A stretch of DNA of 64,000 nt from Gammaproteobacteria bacterium (GTDB lineage: Bacteria; Pseudomonadota; Gammaproteobacteria; Steroidobacterales; Rariloculaceae). The stretch lies in assembly GCA_022820625.1 (NCBI GenBank), contig JAJEFE010000021.1:16752-80751 (forward strand). Direction: 5' to 3'. Positions 25,736 through 33,385 of the stretch are shown here, in pieces. Position 1 is the stretch's first letter, and each line of letters starts with the position of its first letter. The position numbers and the translations under genes are program-made. The notes under the pieces are model-generated. The model searched no databases, was not told the DNA's origin, and worked only from the letters and a program-made list of their open reading frames with translations.

Positions 25736-26662
25736 TCAATCAAGATTGACCCTCACTCTCGAATGGTCCGGCTGCAGGTCATAGCGAATGCGCCTGCCCT
25801 CTTCATCCAGAATCGTCAGGGATTGCTGAAACACACCCTGGGGCGGGGTATCCGCCGTGACGGTTGCCTCCAGAATGTAGAGCCGGTCCGCGTGCCTGTA
25901 GATGCCGGCGTAGGTGCGGGTCTGGTCGGGGTTCGTGAGGAAAAGCTGGTGCCCGCCGATGAAGTCGACGTGGTGCCAGGCATCGTAGGTGACTTCGCCA
26001 TCGCGCAGTCGAAACTGCTGGGCGGCATAGGCAATTGCGCCCATCTGCGTGTAGAGCCAGAAATTGCCGGCTCCGGAAACATTGATCTCGTCCGCCAGTT
26101 GATCATAGACATTCCTGGCATCAGAGAAGTCCACCACGGTGACCGAGTAGTAGTTGTCGCCATCGTATGATTCGTAGATAGTCGAGGGGAACGTGCCACC
26201 GTATTCGGAAAGATATGGCGCCTCGCTGATCTCGGGTTCGCTCGGGAAGTTGGCCGAAAAGAGCTGATCCGGATAGGCGAGATTGGTCCAGCCGGAGGCA
26301 CCTTCAACGGCCGGATTCGACGCTCGGATCTCTATGTCCGTAATGAAGCAGCCATTATCGCCGTCACGCGTCGGGGTGCAGATGACCGAAAGGTGGTCTC
26401 CCTCTGCGATGGCATCCCATCCCGCTCTACTGAAACTGCCGGTTCCCCCGCCCTCCAGCGCCCAGCGCTCGGTCTCGCCGTTCTCGTTTTCCACATCCAT
26501 GAAGACCCACACATGCGGATTGGCGAAATGGAATTCAGTCACTACGCCCTGAAACTGAATTTCCCGGCCGATTTCGTAGTTGCCGTGGGAATGGTGTGCG
26601 AGCGTAGCGCTTGCGAAGGCGAGAATTCCTGCAATTGCCGCAGTTACCAGTGTTTTTGTCAT
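25736..26662 (-). CDS. DUF6152-type exported protein, paralogue 4, with a distinct C-terminal domain
   Basis: A 308-residue exported protein. Its ATG lies one base after the stop of the PQQ dehydrogenase gene, with GGGAGG upstream, so coupling is tight. The signal peptide ends SATLA before His23-His24; VTEFHFANPHVWVF gives His50. After the DUF6152 domain (to about residue 130) comes a different domain: DQLFSANFPSEPEIS, NYYSVTVVDFSDA, QFRLRDGEVTYDAWHHVDF and GGHQLFLTNPDQ. The FSANFPSEP block resembles a domain found in assorted exported proteins of unknown function. It lacks the C-terminal PYDC or CDPEA ends of the others. Confidence 0.78.
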   Translation of the reverse strand: MTKTLVTAAIAGILAFASATLAHHSHGNYEIGREIQFQGVVTEFHFANPHVWVFMDVENENGETERWALEGGGTGSFSRAGWDAIAEGDHLSVICTPTRDGDNGCFITDIEIRASNPAVEGASGWTNLAYPDQLFSANFPSEPEISEAPYLSEYGGTFPSTIYESYDGDNYYSVTVVDFSDARNVYDQLADEINVSGAGNFWLYTQMGAIAYAAQQFRLRDGEVTYDAWHHVDFIGGHQLFLTNPDQTRTYAGIYRHADRLYILEATVTADTPPQGVFQQSLTILDEEGRRIRYDLQPDHSRVRVNLD

Positions 26663-26663
26663 C

Positions 26664-28208
26664 TCAGCCTCCCTGAGGCGATCCAAGGCGAAGGATTCTT
26701 GAGCCGCTGGCGTGTTCGATCAGCAGGAGTAGGTCGCCCTCCGCGTCGACGGCCACGTCCCGAATTCGGCCGATCCCGTCCACGAGCATCTCCTGTTCGA
26801 CCGAACCGTCGCCGCCGATCGAGAAGCGAAACAGTGCGTTGGCCTTCAGCGACCCCGCGATCAGGTCGCCGTCCCAGCCGGGGAATGTGTCTCCCCGATA
26901 GACTACAACGGCCGAAAGCGCAGGTGACGGAATCAGGTCCACCACGGCCGATCGCATCCCGCTCCCGTCGAACTCGACCTCGAACAAGTCCACGATCGAC
27001 GACCCATCATAATGCACACCGCTCGTCACCAGCGGCCACCCGTAATTCCCGCCCCCTACAATCAGATTGATCTCGTCGCCGCCACGGGCACCGTGTTCGG
27101 TGCTCCAGAGCCTGTCGGTTACCGGATCGTATTCCAGCCCCTGGGGAACGCGATGCCCGAGCGTCCAGATCGATTCGATGGCGCCTTCAACGCCGACGAA
27201 CGGGTTGTCCGGTGGAATGCTCCCGTCTTCGGAGACGCGGAAGATCTTTCCCCATGGTCTGCCCAGGTCCTGGATTCCCAGATCATAGAAGCCGTTCTTC
27301 GCGCCGACCGAGAAATATACGTGGCCGTCGCGGTCCAGGGCAATTCGTCCACCCAACGAAAGATCGGTGCCCGGCGTGTAGTGCTCGTAGGCGCTGCCCC
27401 AGATCGTCTCTTCGTCGATCCACGCGCCATCGCGGATTCGGCCGCGAACGATGCGGGTCATGGAAACCGGGACGTTTCTCTCGCGGCTGACCTCGTTACA
27501 ATCTTCGCAGCGGTCACCGTAGTAGAGGTATATCCAGCCATTCTCCTCGTAGTCCGGATGCAACGCGGCCTCGTGCATCCAGCCCATTCCCCGATCCAGT
27601 GCACGGGGACCTTCGGGAATCGTGCTGTCACCGTAGACCCTCGGCGTGCCGGAGACCACCTCGGATTGATGTCCGTCGGCGGAGATGAAGCTCAGGCCGC
27701 GTTTCTTTTCGGTGAGCAGTAGCCGACCGTCGGGAAGGGGCGCGATCGAATACGGAAGAGGCGCCAGATCCTCGATCAGCGGAACCAGAACAAAGTCATG
27801 ATGCTCGCTGTTCTGAACACCACCCGGTATCCCGATCTGCGCCCGGACGCCGTAGTGATCGTAGGTGTAGCCCTGGCGCTGTTCGAGAATGTAGATGGCG
27901 AGGCTCTGGATCTGGTCCGGCGCAAGGACACCTTCGTAGGCGGGCATTTCCGCCTCAGTATTGCCGACGCGAATACTCGTCTGCAGCGCCTCGGTCGAAG
28001 CACCGCCCGGGAGTTCCGCACCGACCAGCGGGGTACCGAGCGCCGTGCCTTCCAACGCCGCGCCGTGACAGGCGGAGCAGACATCCTGGTACAGGTCGCC
28101 CACGGCACCGTATCTCGGCTGCGCGAGCGCCGCGGTACCGGTCATCAGGGAAGCCGCTACGATGGCGGTCAAAAAACTACGGAGCCCCCTATTCGTCATT
28201 GACAACAA
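26664..28208 (-). CDS. Exported cytochrome c / PQQ-dependent sugar dehydrogenase fusion
   Basis: A 514-residue periplasmic protein. After a signal peptide (to ALAQ) comes a c-type cytochrome domain with CSACH (about residues 44-48) and the axial Met in EMPAYEGVLAPDQ, then a six-bladed propeller of the soluble glucose/aldose dehydrogenase type (IAPLPDGRLLLTEKKRG, MHEAALHPDYEENGWIYL, SLGGRIALDRDGHVYFSVG, GHRVPQGLEYDP, STEHGARGGDEIN). It would oxidise a sugar or alcohol with PQQ and pass electrons to its own heme. A TTG at 28208 has GGAG six bases upstream; an ATG at 28199 is the alternative. First gene of an operon with three DUF6152 paralogues. Confidence 0.85.
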   Translation of the reverse strand: MLSMTNRGLRSFLTAIVAASLMTGTAALAQPRYGAVGDLYQDVCSACHGAALEGTALGTPLVGAELPGGASTEALQTSIRVGNTEAEMPAYEGVLAPDQIQSLAIYILEQRQGYTYDHYGVRAQIGIPGGVQNSEHHDFVLVPLIEDLAPLPYSIAPLPDGRLLLTEKKRGLSFISADGHQSEVVSGTPRVYGDSTIPEGPRALDRGMGWMHEAALHPDYEENGWIYLYYGDRCEDCNEVSRERNVPVSMTRIVRGRIRDGAWIDEETIWGSAYEHYTPGTDLSLGGRIALDRDGHVYFSVGAKNGFYDLGIQDLGRPWGKIFRVSEDGSIPPDNPFVGVEGAIESIWTLGHRVPQGLEYDPVTDRLWSTEHGARGGDEINLIVGGGNYGWPLVTSGVHYDGSSIVDLFEVEFDGSGMRSAVVDLIPSPALSAVVVYRGDTFPGWDGDLIAGSLKANALFRFSIGGDGSVEQEMLVDGIGRIRDVAVDAEGDLLLLIEHASGSRILRLGSPQGG

Positions 28209-28363
28209 TGCGCTCTCCGTTCGAATTTCGCATCAAGCACGCTTTCGTTCCCAATATTGCCTTCCCAACCGTCATACAGACAAATGGCGCTGGGGCGCAG
28301 CTTCCAATTGAGGGGCCGGCAAGGCACCATCGAATAGCATAATGTGAACAGAGGAACAGAAAT
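28209..28363. promoter_or_regulatory. Divergent promoter region of the DUF6152 locus
   Basis: These 155 bases separate the PQQ-dehydrogenase operon (minus) from the paralogue-5 operon (plus) and must hold the promoters of both. The stretch is less GC-rich than its surroundings. CATAAT at 28338-28343 is a candidate -10 box for the plus strand, but no well-spaced -35 box is evident. I see no strong palindrome. Confidence 0.5.
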
Positions 28364-29383
28364 ATGAAAAGAAGTAGGGGAGTCCTTTTTTTTCTGAGCA
28401 GCACGCTTGTGTGCTCCCACGTGCTGGCTCATCACGCGTTCGTGGAGTTCGATCGGAGTCAGGTTGTCGAAGTCGAGGGCGAAGTGGTCAGTGTGCTGTG
28501 GGCCAACCCTCACATTCGCTTCTCGATACGATCAACCGACGAGAGCGGCACGGAAACTGTCTGGAGTGTCGAAGGATCGTCGCTCAGCATCATGAGCCGG
28601 ATCGGCATCACCGAGGATGTCATTACCCCGGGCGAGTACGTCAGGGTGGCCGGCTCGCCGGCCAGGAACGGCGACCCGCGCATGACCGTCAGCAACGCGC
28701 TCGTTTCGGGCCAGGAATTTGTCCTTGGATCCCGCACCGCTCCACGCTGGGAGGAGACAGCGGTGGGTACGGATCACAACTTGATGGCGGGTGGGACGGT
28801 ATCGGAAGACGCCACAATATTCCGTGTCTGGAGCACGGATGGAGACGACCCGCACAGTAATACACCTGGCTTCTGGCCGGATGACTATCCGCTGACGGAA
28901 GCCGCTCGAGTTGCCCGGTCCCAGTGGGTGCCCATAGCCGGTTCCGAGTGCGAGACCAAGGGAATGCCGACGATCATGGAGCAGCCATATCCGATCCAGT
29001 TTGTTCAGGAGGGCGCCGACATCGTTCTGCGAATGGAGGAATACGATACGGTTCGAACGATTCGCATGGACGACACGGAAGCGGCCGAAGCGCCTGCAAG
29101 GTCACTCCTGGGATACTCGAAGGGACACTGGAAGAACTCCACGCTGGTCGTCGAAACGTCGGCTATCGACTGGGCCTACTTCGACAAGGAAGGCATCCCT
29201 CAGGGGGACGCCATGAGCATCGTCGAGCAATTCACGCCCAGCGAGGACGGCAGCCGACTCGAATACACGATAACGGTCACGGACAGCGAAGTCTTCACCG
29301 AACCCGTGACGCTCGAGCGGCATTGGGTCTGGCGTCCCGGCGAAGAAATCAGACCGTATGACTGTACGTGGGGAGAAGGTTAG
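28364..29383 (+). CDS. DUF6152-type exported protein, paralogue 5
   Basis: A 339-residue exported protein; GAGG nine bases upstream supports the ATG. The signal peptide ends SHVLA before His23-His24; VVSVLWANPHIRF gives His50. The rest is most like paralogue 2: LGYSKGHWKNSTLVVETS, IDWAYFDKEGIPQGD, VFTEPVTLERHW and a C-terminal PYDC. The presence of a paralogue-2-like gene on the opposite arm shows duplication across the divergent promoter. First gene of the plus-strand operon; 73 bases before the SnoaL-like gene. Confidence 0.8.
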   Translation: MKRSRGVLFFLSSTLVCSHVLAHHAFVEFDRSQVVEVEGEVVSVLWANPHIRFSIRSTDESGTETVWSVEGSSLSIMSRIGITEDVITPGEYVRVAGSPARNGDPRMTVSNALVSGQEFVLGSRTAPRWEETAVGTDHNLMAGGTVSEDATIFRVWSTDGDDPHSNTPGFWPDDYPLTEAARVARSQWVPIAGSECETKGMPTIMEQPYPIQFVQEGADIVLRMEEYDTVRTIRMDDTEAAEAPARSLLGYSKGHWKNSTLVVETSAIDWAYFDKEGIPQGDAMSIVEQFTPSEDGSRLEYTITVTDSEVFTEPVTLERHWVWRPGEEIRPYDCTWGEG

Positions 29384-29456
29384 GATAGGTATGCCAGGCG
29401 CGAACAGGCAGCAATGGCACACTAACAGCGAAAAACGGGACAAGAGGGAAAGAATC

Positions 29457-30500
29457 ATGGCCACGAGACGCAAATTTCTGAAGAACAGTCTGACGGCAGG
29501 TGCTTACATTGGCCTGGGCCTGCCCGGCGTGCGCCTGGCCTCCGCGCAGGACACCACGGATGAGGAGGCCCGCAACAAGGCCGTTGTCAGGCGCTTCAAG
29601 GAATCCCAGGGAACCGACGAGTACGAGCAGGTGCTTGCCGAGGTGATGTCACCGGACTTCCAAAGGCTTCGAGGCGGATTCGAGAACCTGGCGACGAACG
29701 CGGCGGGGTCGGAACTGGCGGAAGCGGCTCAACCAGTGCGCACGGCGTTTCCCGATCGCACGGATACGATCGACCTGATGATCGCAGACGGGGACAGGGT
29801 GGGCATGCGGTTCCGCGTCCAGGGGACGCACGAAGGCAACTTCTTCGGTATTCCGGCAACCGGAAAGACCATCGACATTACGGAAGTCGGCGCGTTCAGG
29901 CTCGAGGACGGCAAGATCGTCGAAGCCTGGTTCATGGCGGACGAGGTTGAACTGCTCAAGCAGTTGGGCGTGGGACTGCCCGCACGGCAGGACGGCCAGC
30001 GAATCGTTCCGGTACCGGCCAGGCAGTCGCGCCCCGGCCAGGCCACCCTTGAGGAAATCCTGGCGGCGCCGGTGGACTCGCAAACCTACCGCAACAAGGT
30101 GGTGGTGTCCGCCTACAAGTCGGAATTTCCTCCTCCGGGCGTCTTGCCCGATCGGCCCGGCCGGCCCTACGACGTGTATCTGCGCGGCGGATTCAAGCAC
30201 TTCGTCGACTACGGAAATGCAAACAGCCTGAGCGACCAGGGCATCGGACAGGCGTTTCCGGACCGCCAGGACAAGGTCGATTTCGTGCTCGCCGAGGGCG
30301 ACACCGTTTGGATCCAGTTCAGGCTGAGCGGCACGCACGGTCGCAGTCTGTTTGGTATCCCGCCGACCAATCGCCATATCGAGGCCGCGGAGGTGGGCAT
30401 CATGACGTTCGACGGCGCCCGCTGGGACACGGGCTGGTTCTTCGGAGACGACCTGGGGATGGCGCTACAGCTCGGCGTTCCGGACCTCTTCAATTCATGA
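29457..30500 (+). CDS. Tat-exported protein with two SnoaL-like domains
   Basis: A 347-residue protein. TRRKFLKNSLTAGAYIGLGL is a twin-arginine signal, implying export in folded form, perhaps with a ligand. Two related SnoaL-like (ester cyclase type) domains follow, at about residues 45-165 and 215-340; both have AFPDR, a (R/S)GTH(E/G) block, FFGIPATGK or LFGIPPTNR, and QLGV near their ends, so they come from internal duplication. SnoaL-like folds bind hydrophobic ring compounds or act as small hydrolases or cyclases. GAGGG precedes the ATG at 29457. It lies between paralogues 5 and 6 in one operon. Confidence 0.8.
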   Translation: MATRRKFLKNSLTAGAYIGLGLPGVRLASAQDTTDEEARNKAVVRRFKESQGTDEYEQVLAEVMSPDFQRLRGGFENLATNAAGSELAEAAQPVRTAFPDRTDTIDLMIADGDRVGMRFRVQGTHEGNFFGIPATGKTIDITEVGAFRLEDGKIVEAWFMADEVELLKQLGVGLPARQDGQRIVPVPARQSRPGQATLEEILAAPVDSQTYRNKVVVSAYKSEFPPPGVLPDRPGRPYDVYLRGGFKHFVDYGNANSLSDQGIGQAFPDRQDKVDFVLAEGDTVWIQFRLSGTHGRSLFGIPPTNRHIEAAEVGIMTFDGARWDTGWFFGDDLGMALQLGVPDLFNS

Positions 30501-30549
30501 CCGGCACGGGGTAGCAGTCAAACCACACAAGTACGGTTGGGTAGGAAAT

Positions 30550-31611
30550 TTGATACGAATACGCGCATGTGCTGCGGCGATGACGGTGCTGCTCGGCACT
30601 TCGTCGCCGCTGCGTGCGCATCATGGCTCGGCGCCCCACTTCGACCCCGACGACCAGGTCAGGCTGGATGGCATCGTCACGGAATTCAGGTTCGTCAACC
30701 CCCATGCCTTCGTCTATTTCGATGCCACTGACGCCAATGGCGAGAGCGTCCCATGGCGTTGCGAACTCTCCGGAGCAACGCTCCTCGGACGGCAGGGCTG
30801 GACGCCGGAATCGCTGGTTCCCGGACAAAGGATCGAAATTGTAGGCAACAGGGCGCGGCGCGAAGAAAACGCTTGCGGCATGCGGTCGATCACTGCCGGC
30901 GACGGCCGCGCCATCGGCAACGAGGACACCGGGCAAGCGGACGTCAGACCCGTCGCCGATCCGGGCAGCGCGGCGTCGCGCCCACGATACCTTGAGAACG
31001 GGCAGCCCAACATCAGCGGGACGTGGGTCTCGCGCCAGGGAGGAGGCGCCGGCGGAATCCTGACCAACGGTCCGCCCGAGCGAACGGAGGCGGGACTGGC
31101 CGCCTCGAATGCCTTCGACGTCAGATTCGACAACCCGGTGATCAACTGCGAGAGTGGAAACATCATCACCGACTGGTATCGGCAATCGCATGTGAACGAC
31201 ATTCGGCAGAGCGACGACCGGGTCGTCATCCGCTACGGCTACCTGGAGATGGTTCGAACGGTGTTCCTGGACGCCGAGCACCCGGATAACGTCGCGCCGA
31301 GTGTCGCTGGCCATTCCGTCGGCCGGTGGGAGGATGATGTCCTGGTTGTGGATACCATCCGGCTCTCGGAAAGGGCGCTGATACCGTTGTCGGCAGTGAT
31401 GATGAGCGATCAGGCGCACGTCGTGGAACGCATTCACTATGACGAGGAGAGCCAGACGTTGATCCGCGACTACACGGTACAAGACCCGCTCTATCTGGCA
31501 AAGCCCTACAGCGGCCGCAACGTATCGGATATCGCCGCCGAACCCTATCGGCCGTTCGACTGCGTCAACCTGAGCGGCGAGAACAATCAACGACCCGAGT
31601 CAGGCGAATAA
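30550..31611 (+). CDS. DUF6152-type exported protein, paralogue 6
   Basis: A 353-residue exported protein. I accept a TTG start at 30550 (TAGGAAA upstream), because the first in-frame ATG, ten codons on, would leave too short a signal peptide. The signal ends SPLRA before His24-His25; VTEFRFVNPHAF gives His52. The domain shows CELSGATLLGRQGWTPESL. The C-terminal half has PNISGTWVS, GHSVGRWEDDVLVVDT and ends with a PFDC. It is 49 bases after the SnoaL-like gene and 38 bases before paralogue 7. Confidence 0.78.
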   Translation: MIRIRACAAAMTVLLGTSSPLRAHHGSAPHFDPDDQVRLDGIVTEFRFVNPHAFVYFDATDANGESVPWRCELSGATLLGRQGWTPESLVPGQRIEIVGNRARREENACGMRSITAGDGRAIGNEDTGQADVRPVADPGSAASRPRYLENGQPNISGTWVSRQGGGAGGILTNGPPERTEAGLAASNAFDVRFDNPVINCESGNIITDWYRQSHVNDIRQSDDRVVIRYGYLEMVRTVFLDAEHPDNVAPSVAGHSVGRWEDDVLVVDTIRLSERALIPLSAVMMSDQAHVVERIHYDEESQTLIRDYTVQDPLYLAKPYSGRNVSDIAAEPYRPFDCVNLSGENNQRPESGE

Positions 31612-31649
31612 AGCCCACCACAAGAGCGGTGTTCGCAAGGAGCCTATTG

Positions 31650-32627
31650 ATGAAGATTACAAGACTGCTAATTGCATCAAGCCTGCTGCTGACGGCGAAT
31701 CACGCCTCGGCACACCACAACTGGTCGGCAATCTACGACGTGGAATCCGACATAGAAATCGAAGGCGTGATCAGCTCGATTCAGTGGAGAAACCCGCACG
31801 TTCGGGTCAGCTTCACCGTCAACGAGGGCACGGCAGAGGAAATGGTCTATACCACGGAGAGCAACTCGGTCTCCTCCCTGACTCGCATGAATGTGACCGA
31901 GGACGTACTCACCGTCGGCACGAGAGTGCGGGTGGCCGGTTACCGGTCACGCAGCCGCGATGACGATATCTTCATGAATCACCTGCTGCTGCCGGACAAC
32001 CGCGAAGTCATCTTCCTGCGCACGGCCGAGCCCCGCTGGCCGGACGCCACCCGCATCGGCAACACCGACCGGTTGCATGGTCGGGTGGTTGAAGAGGATT
32101 TTGCCAAGCGGCCAACCTCGATCTTTGCGGTCTGGAACACGGTTTACGGTGCTCAAGGCAGCCATCAGGCTCTGCGATTCCCGGGGGGAGAGTACACGAT
32201 CGATTACGGGACGGAGCGGGGTACGGGCGGCTGCGCCTCCAAGGATGTGTGGGCACAGATGGGGGCGCCGTACCCCATCCAGCTCATCGACAATGGCGAC
32301 ACGGTCATCATCCACGCAGAAGAATTCGACACCATACGCGAAGTTCACATGGGCATCGATCACGACGACCCGGGCACCCACACGAACAATCTCGGTTATT
32401 CGACCGGCCGCATGGACGGCAACAGGCTCCTTGTGACCACCACATTCGAAGGCAGCGACTCGCCAATCCAGCTCTACGAAACCTTTCAGCTCAGCGCAGA
32501 CCACAGCCGACTGCTCTACACGTCCACCCTGGTCGACCCGACTTCGAACAACGCACCGACGGTAGCCAGCAAGTGGTGGGAATATCAGCCCGGCGCCTTC
32601 GTGCAGCCGTTCGACTGCAGTCCGTAG
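31650..32627 (+). CDS. DUF6152-type exported protein, paralogue 7
   Basis: A 325-residue exported protein with a strong AAGGAG seven bases before the ATG. The signal peptide ends ANHASA before His22-His23; SSIQWRNPHVRV gives His50. Later blocks include NSVSSLTRMNVTEDVLTVG, NLGYSTGRMDGNRLLVTTT and a C-terminal PFDC. Last gene of the plus-strand operon; the 109 bases after it hold short inverted repeats without a T-run. Confidence 0.8.
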   Translation: MKITRLLIASSLLLTANHASAHHNWSAIYDVESDIEIEGVISSIQWRNPHVRVSFTVNEGTAEEMVYTTESNSVSSLTRMNVTEDVLTVGTRVRVAGYRSRSRDDDIFMNHLLLPDNREVIFLRTAEPRWPDATRIGNTDRLHGRVVEEDFAKRPTSIFAVWNTVYGAQGSHQALRFPGGEYTIDYGTERGTGGCASKDVWAQMGAPYPIQLIDNGDTVIIHAEEFDTIREVHMGIDHDDPGTHTNNLGYSTGRMDGNRLLVTTTFEGSDSPIQLYETFQLSADHSRLLYTSTLVDPTSNNAPTVASKWWEYQPGAFVQPFDCSP

Positions 32628-32736
32628 CTCGAACTTGAGCTGACGCGAATGGCAGCAGAGTTCACGCTGCCGCCCGGGTGCATCGCGACTCCGTGAAGCG
32701 GCTTGAGGGCTCCGCTAACGGAACGGAAGTGTGGGA

Positions 32737-33075
32737 CTACAGACTCAAGACCAAGCGTATACCGTCTTCAACCTGTCGCAACACGGCGTCAGATGCACGA
32801 CCAGCTCGTTCAGTGAGGAAACGCCTGTCCAACGTGACGATCTGCGACACGTTGATGACTGACTGCCGCAGCAGGCCTGATCCGCGTCTGGGCAGGGAAA
32901 CGTTTCCCGGTGCTGCAGACAACTTCAGGTTGGAGGTGATGGCAACGCCAAGAATGGTGCGAATCCGGCTGCGATTAAAGTCGTCAGACTGAACTATCAG
33001 AATCGGCCGGCGGAAACCGGGTTCGGAGCCCGCCGGTTCACGCAACTGGGCCCACCAAATCTCGCCGCGCTTCAC
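32737..33075 (-). CDS. mazF: MazF/PemK-type endoribonuclease toxin
   Basis: A 112-residue protein with the MazF/PemK fold landmarks: MKRGEIWWAQL at the start, GFRRPILIVQSDDFN, TILGVAITSN and SVINVSQIVTLD. MazF toxins cut mRNA at short motifs and are held inactive by the cognate antitoxin. The GTG start overlaps the stop of the antitoxin gene (GTGA), the usual coupling for this pair. Confidence 0.9.
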   Translation of the reverse strand: MKRGEIWWAQLREPAGSEPGFRRPILIVQSDDFNRSRIRTILGVAITSNLKLSAAPGNVSLPRRGSGLLRQSVINVSQIVTLDRRFLTERAGRASDAVLRQVEDGIRLVLSL

Positions 33076-33317
33076 TTCCAGTCTTCGATAGGCAGGGAGC
33101 GAACCTGAAGTGCCTGCAACTCTTCGTCGAGCGCCGAATCGGAGCCGTCCGCACCGTAGACCTCATTTAACCTTTCGGTGACACGTCGCCTGAAATGCCG
33201 GGAGACAAATTCCCTGACGGCCGTGGAATAGAGTTCGCTGCGCGACATACCCAGTGAACGAGCCAGGCCCTCTGCTGCCTCGAAGATATCGTCTCGAATG
33301 GAGATTGCGGTTTTCAC
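33072..33317 (-). CDS. mazE: MazE-type ribbon-helix-helix antitoxin
   Basis: An 81-residue protein beginning at a GTG (VKTAISIRDDIFEAAEGLA). The start is typical of MazE/CopG antitoxins: a strand (TAISI), then LARSLGMSRSELYSTAVREF. The C-terminal tail would wrap the toxin. A TTG at 33353 is in frame upstream, but the operator-like palindrome at 33333-33347 lies between, so 33317 is preferred. No ribosome-binding site is obvious, so leaderless or weak translation is possible. Confidence 0.82.
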   Translation of the reverse strand: MKTAISIRDDIFEAAEGLARSLGMSRSELYSTAVREFVSRHFRRRVTERLNEVYGADGSDSALDEELQALQVRSLPIEDWK

Positions 33318-33332
33318 AACCGGGAGTATGAC

Positions 33333-33347
33333 TGGGGTTATACCCCA
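33333..33347. promoter_or_regulatory. Palindromic operator candidate of mazEF
   Basis: TGGGGTTATACCCCA is a perfect five-base-arm palindrome around TTATA, placed 16 bases upstream of the antitoxin start. MazE proteins autoregulate by binding palindromes over their own promoters. The central TATA-like bases could be part of the -10 box. Confidence 0.55.
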
Positions 33348-33385
33348 AAGCAACCCGTTGGATGGCTATACAAGACGTGCCTGGT

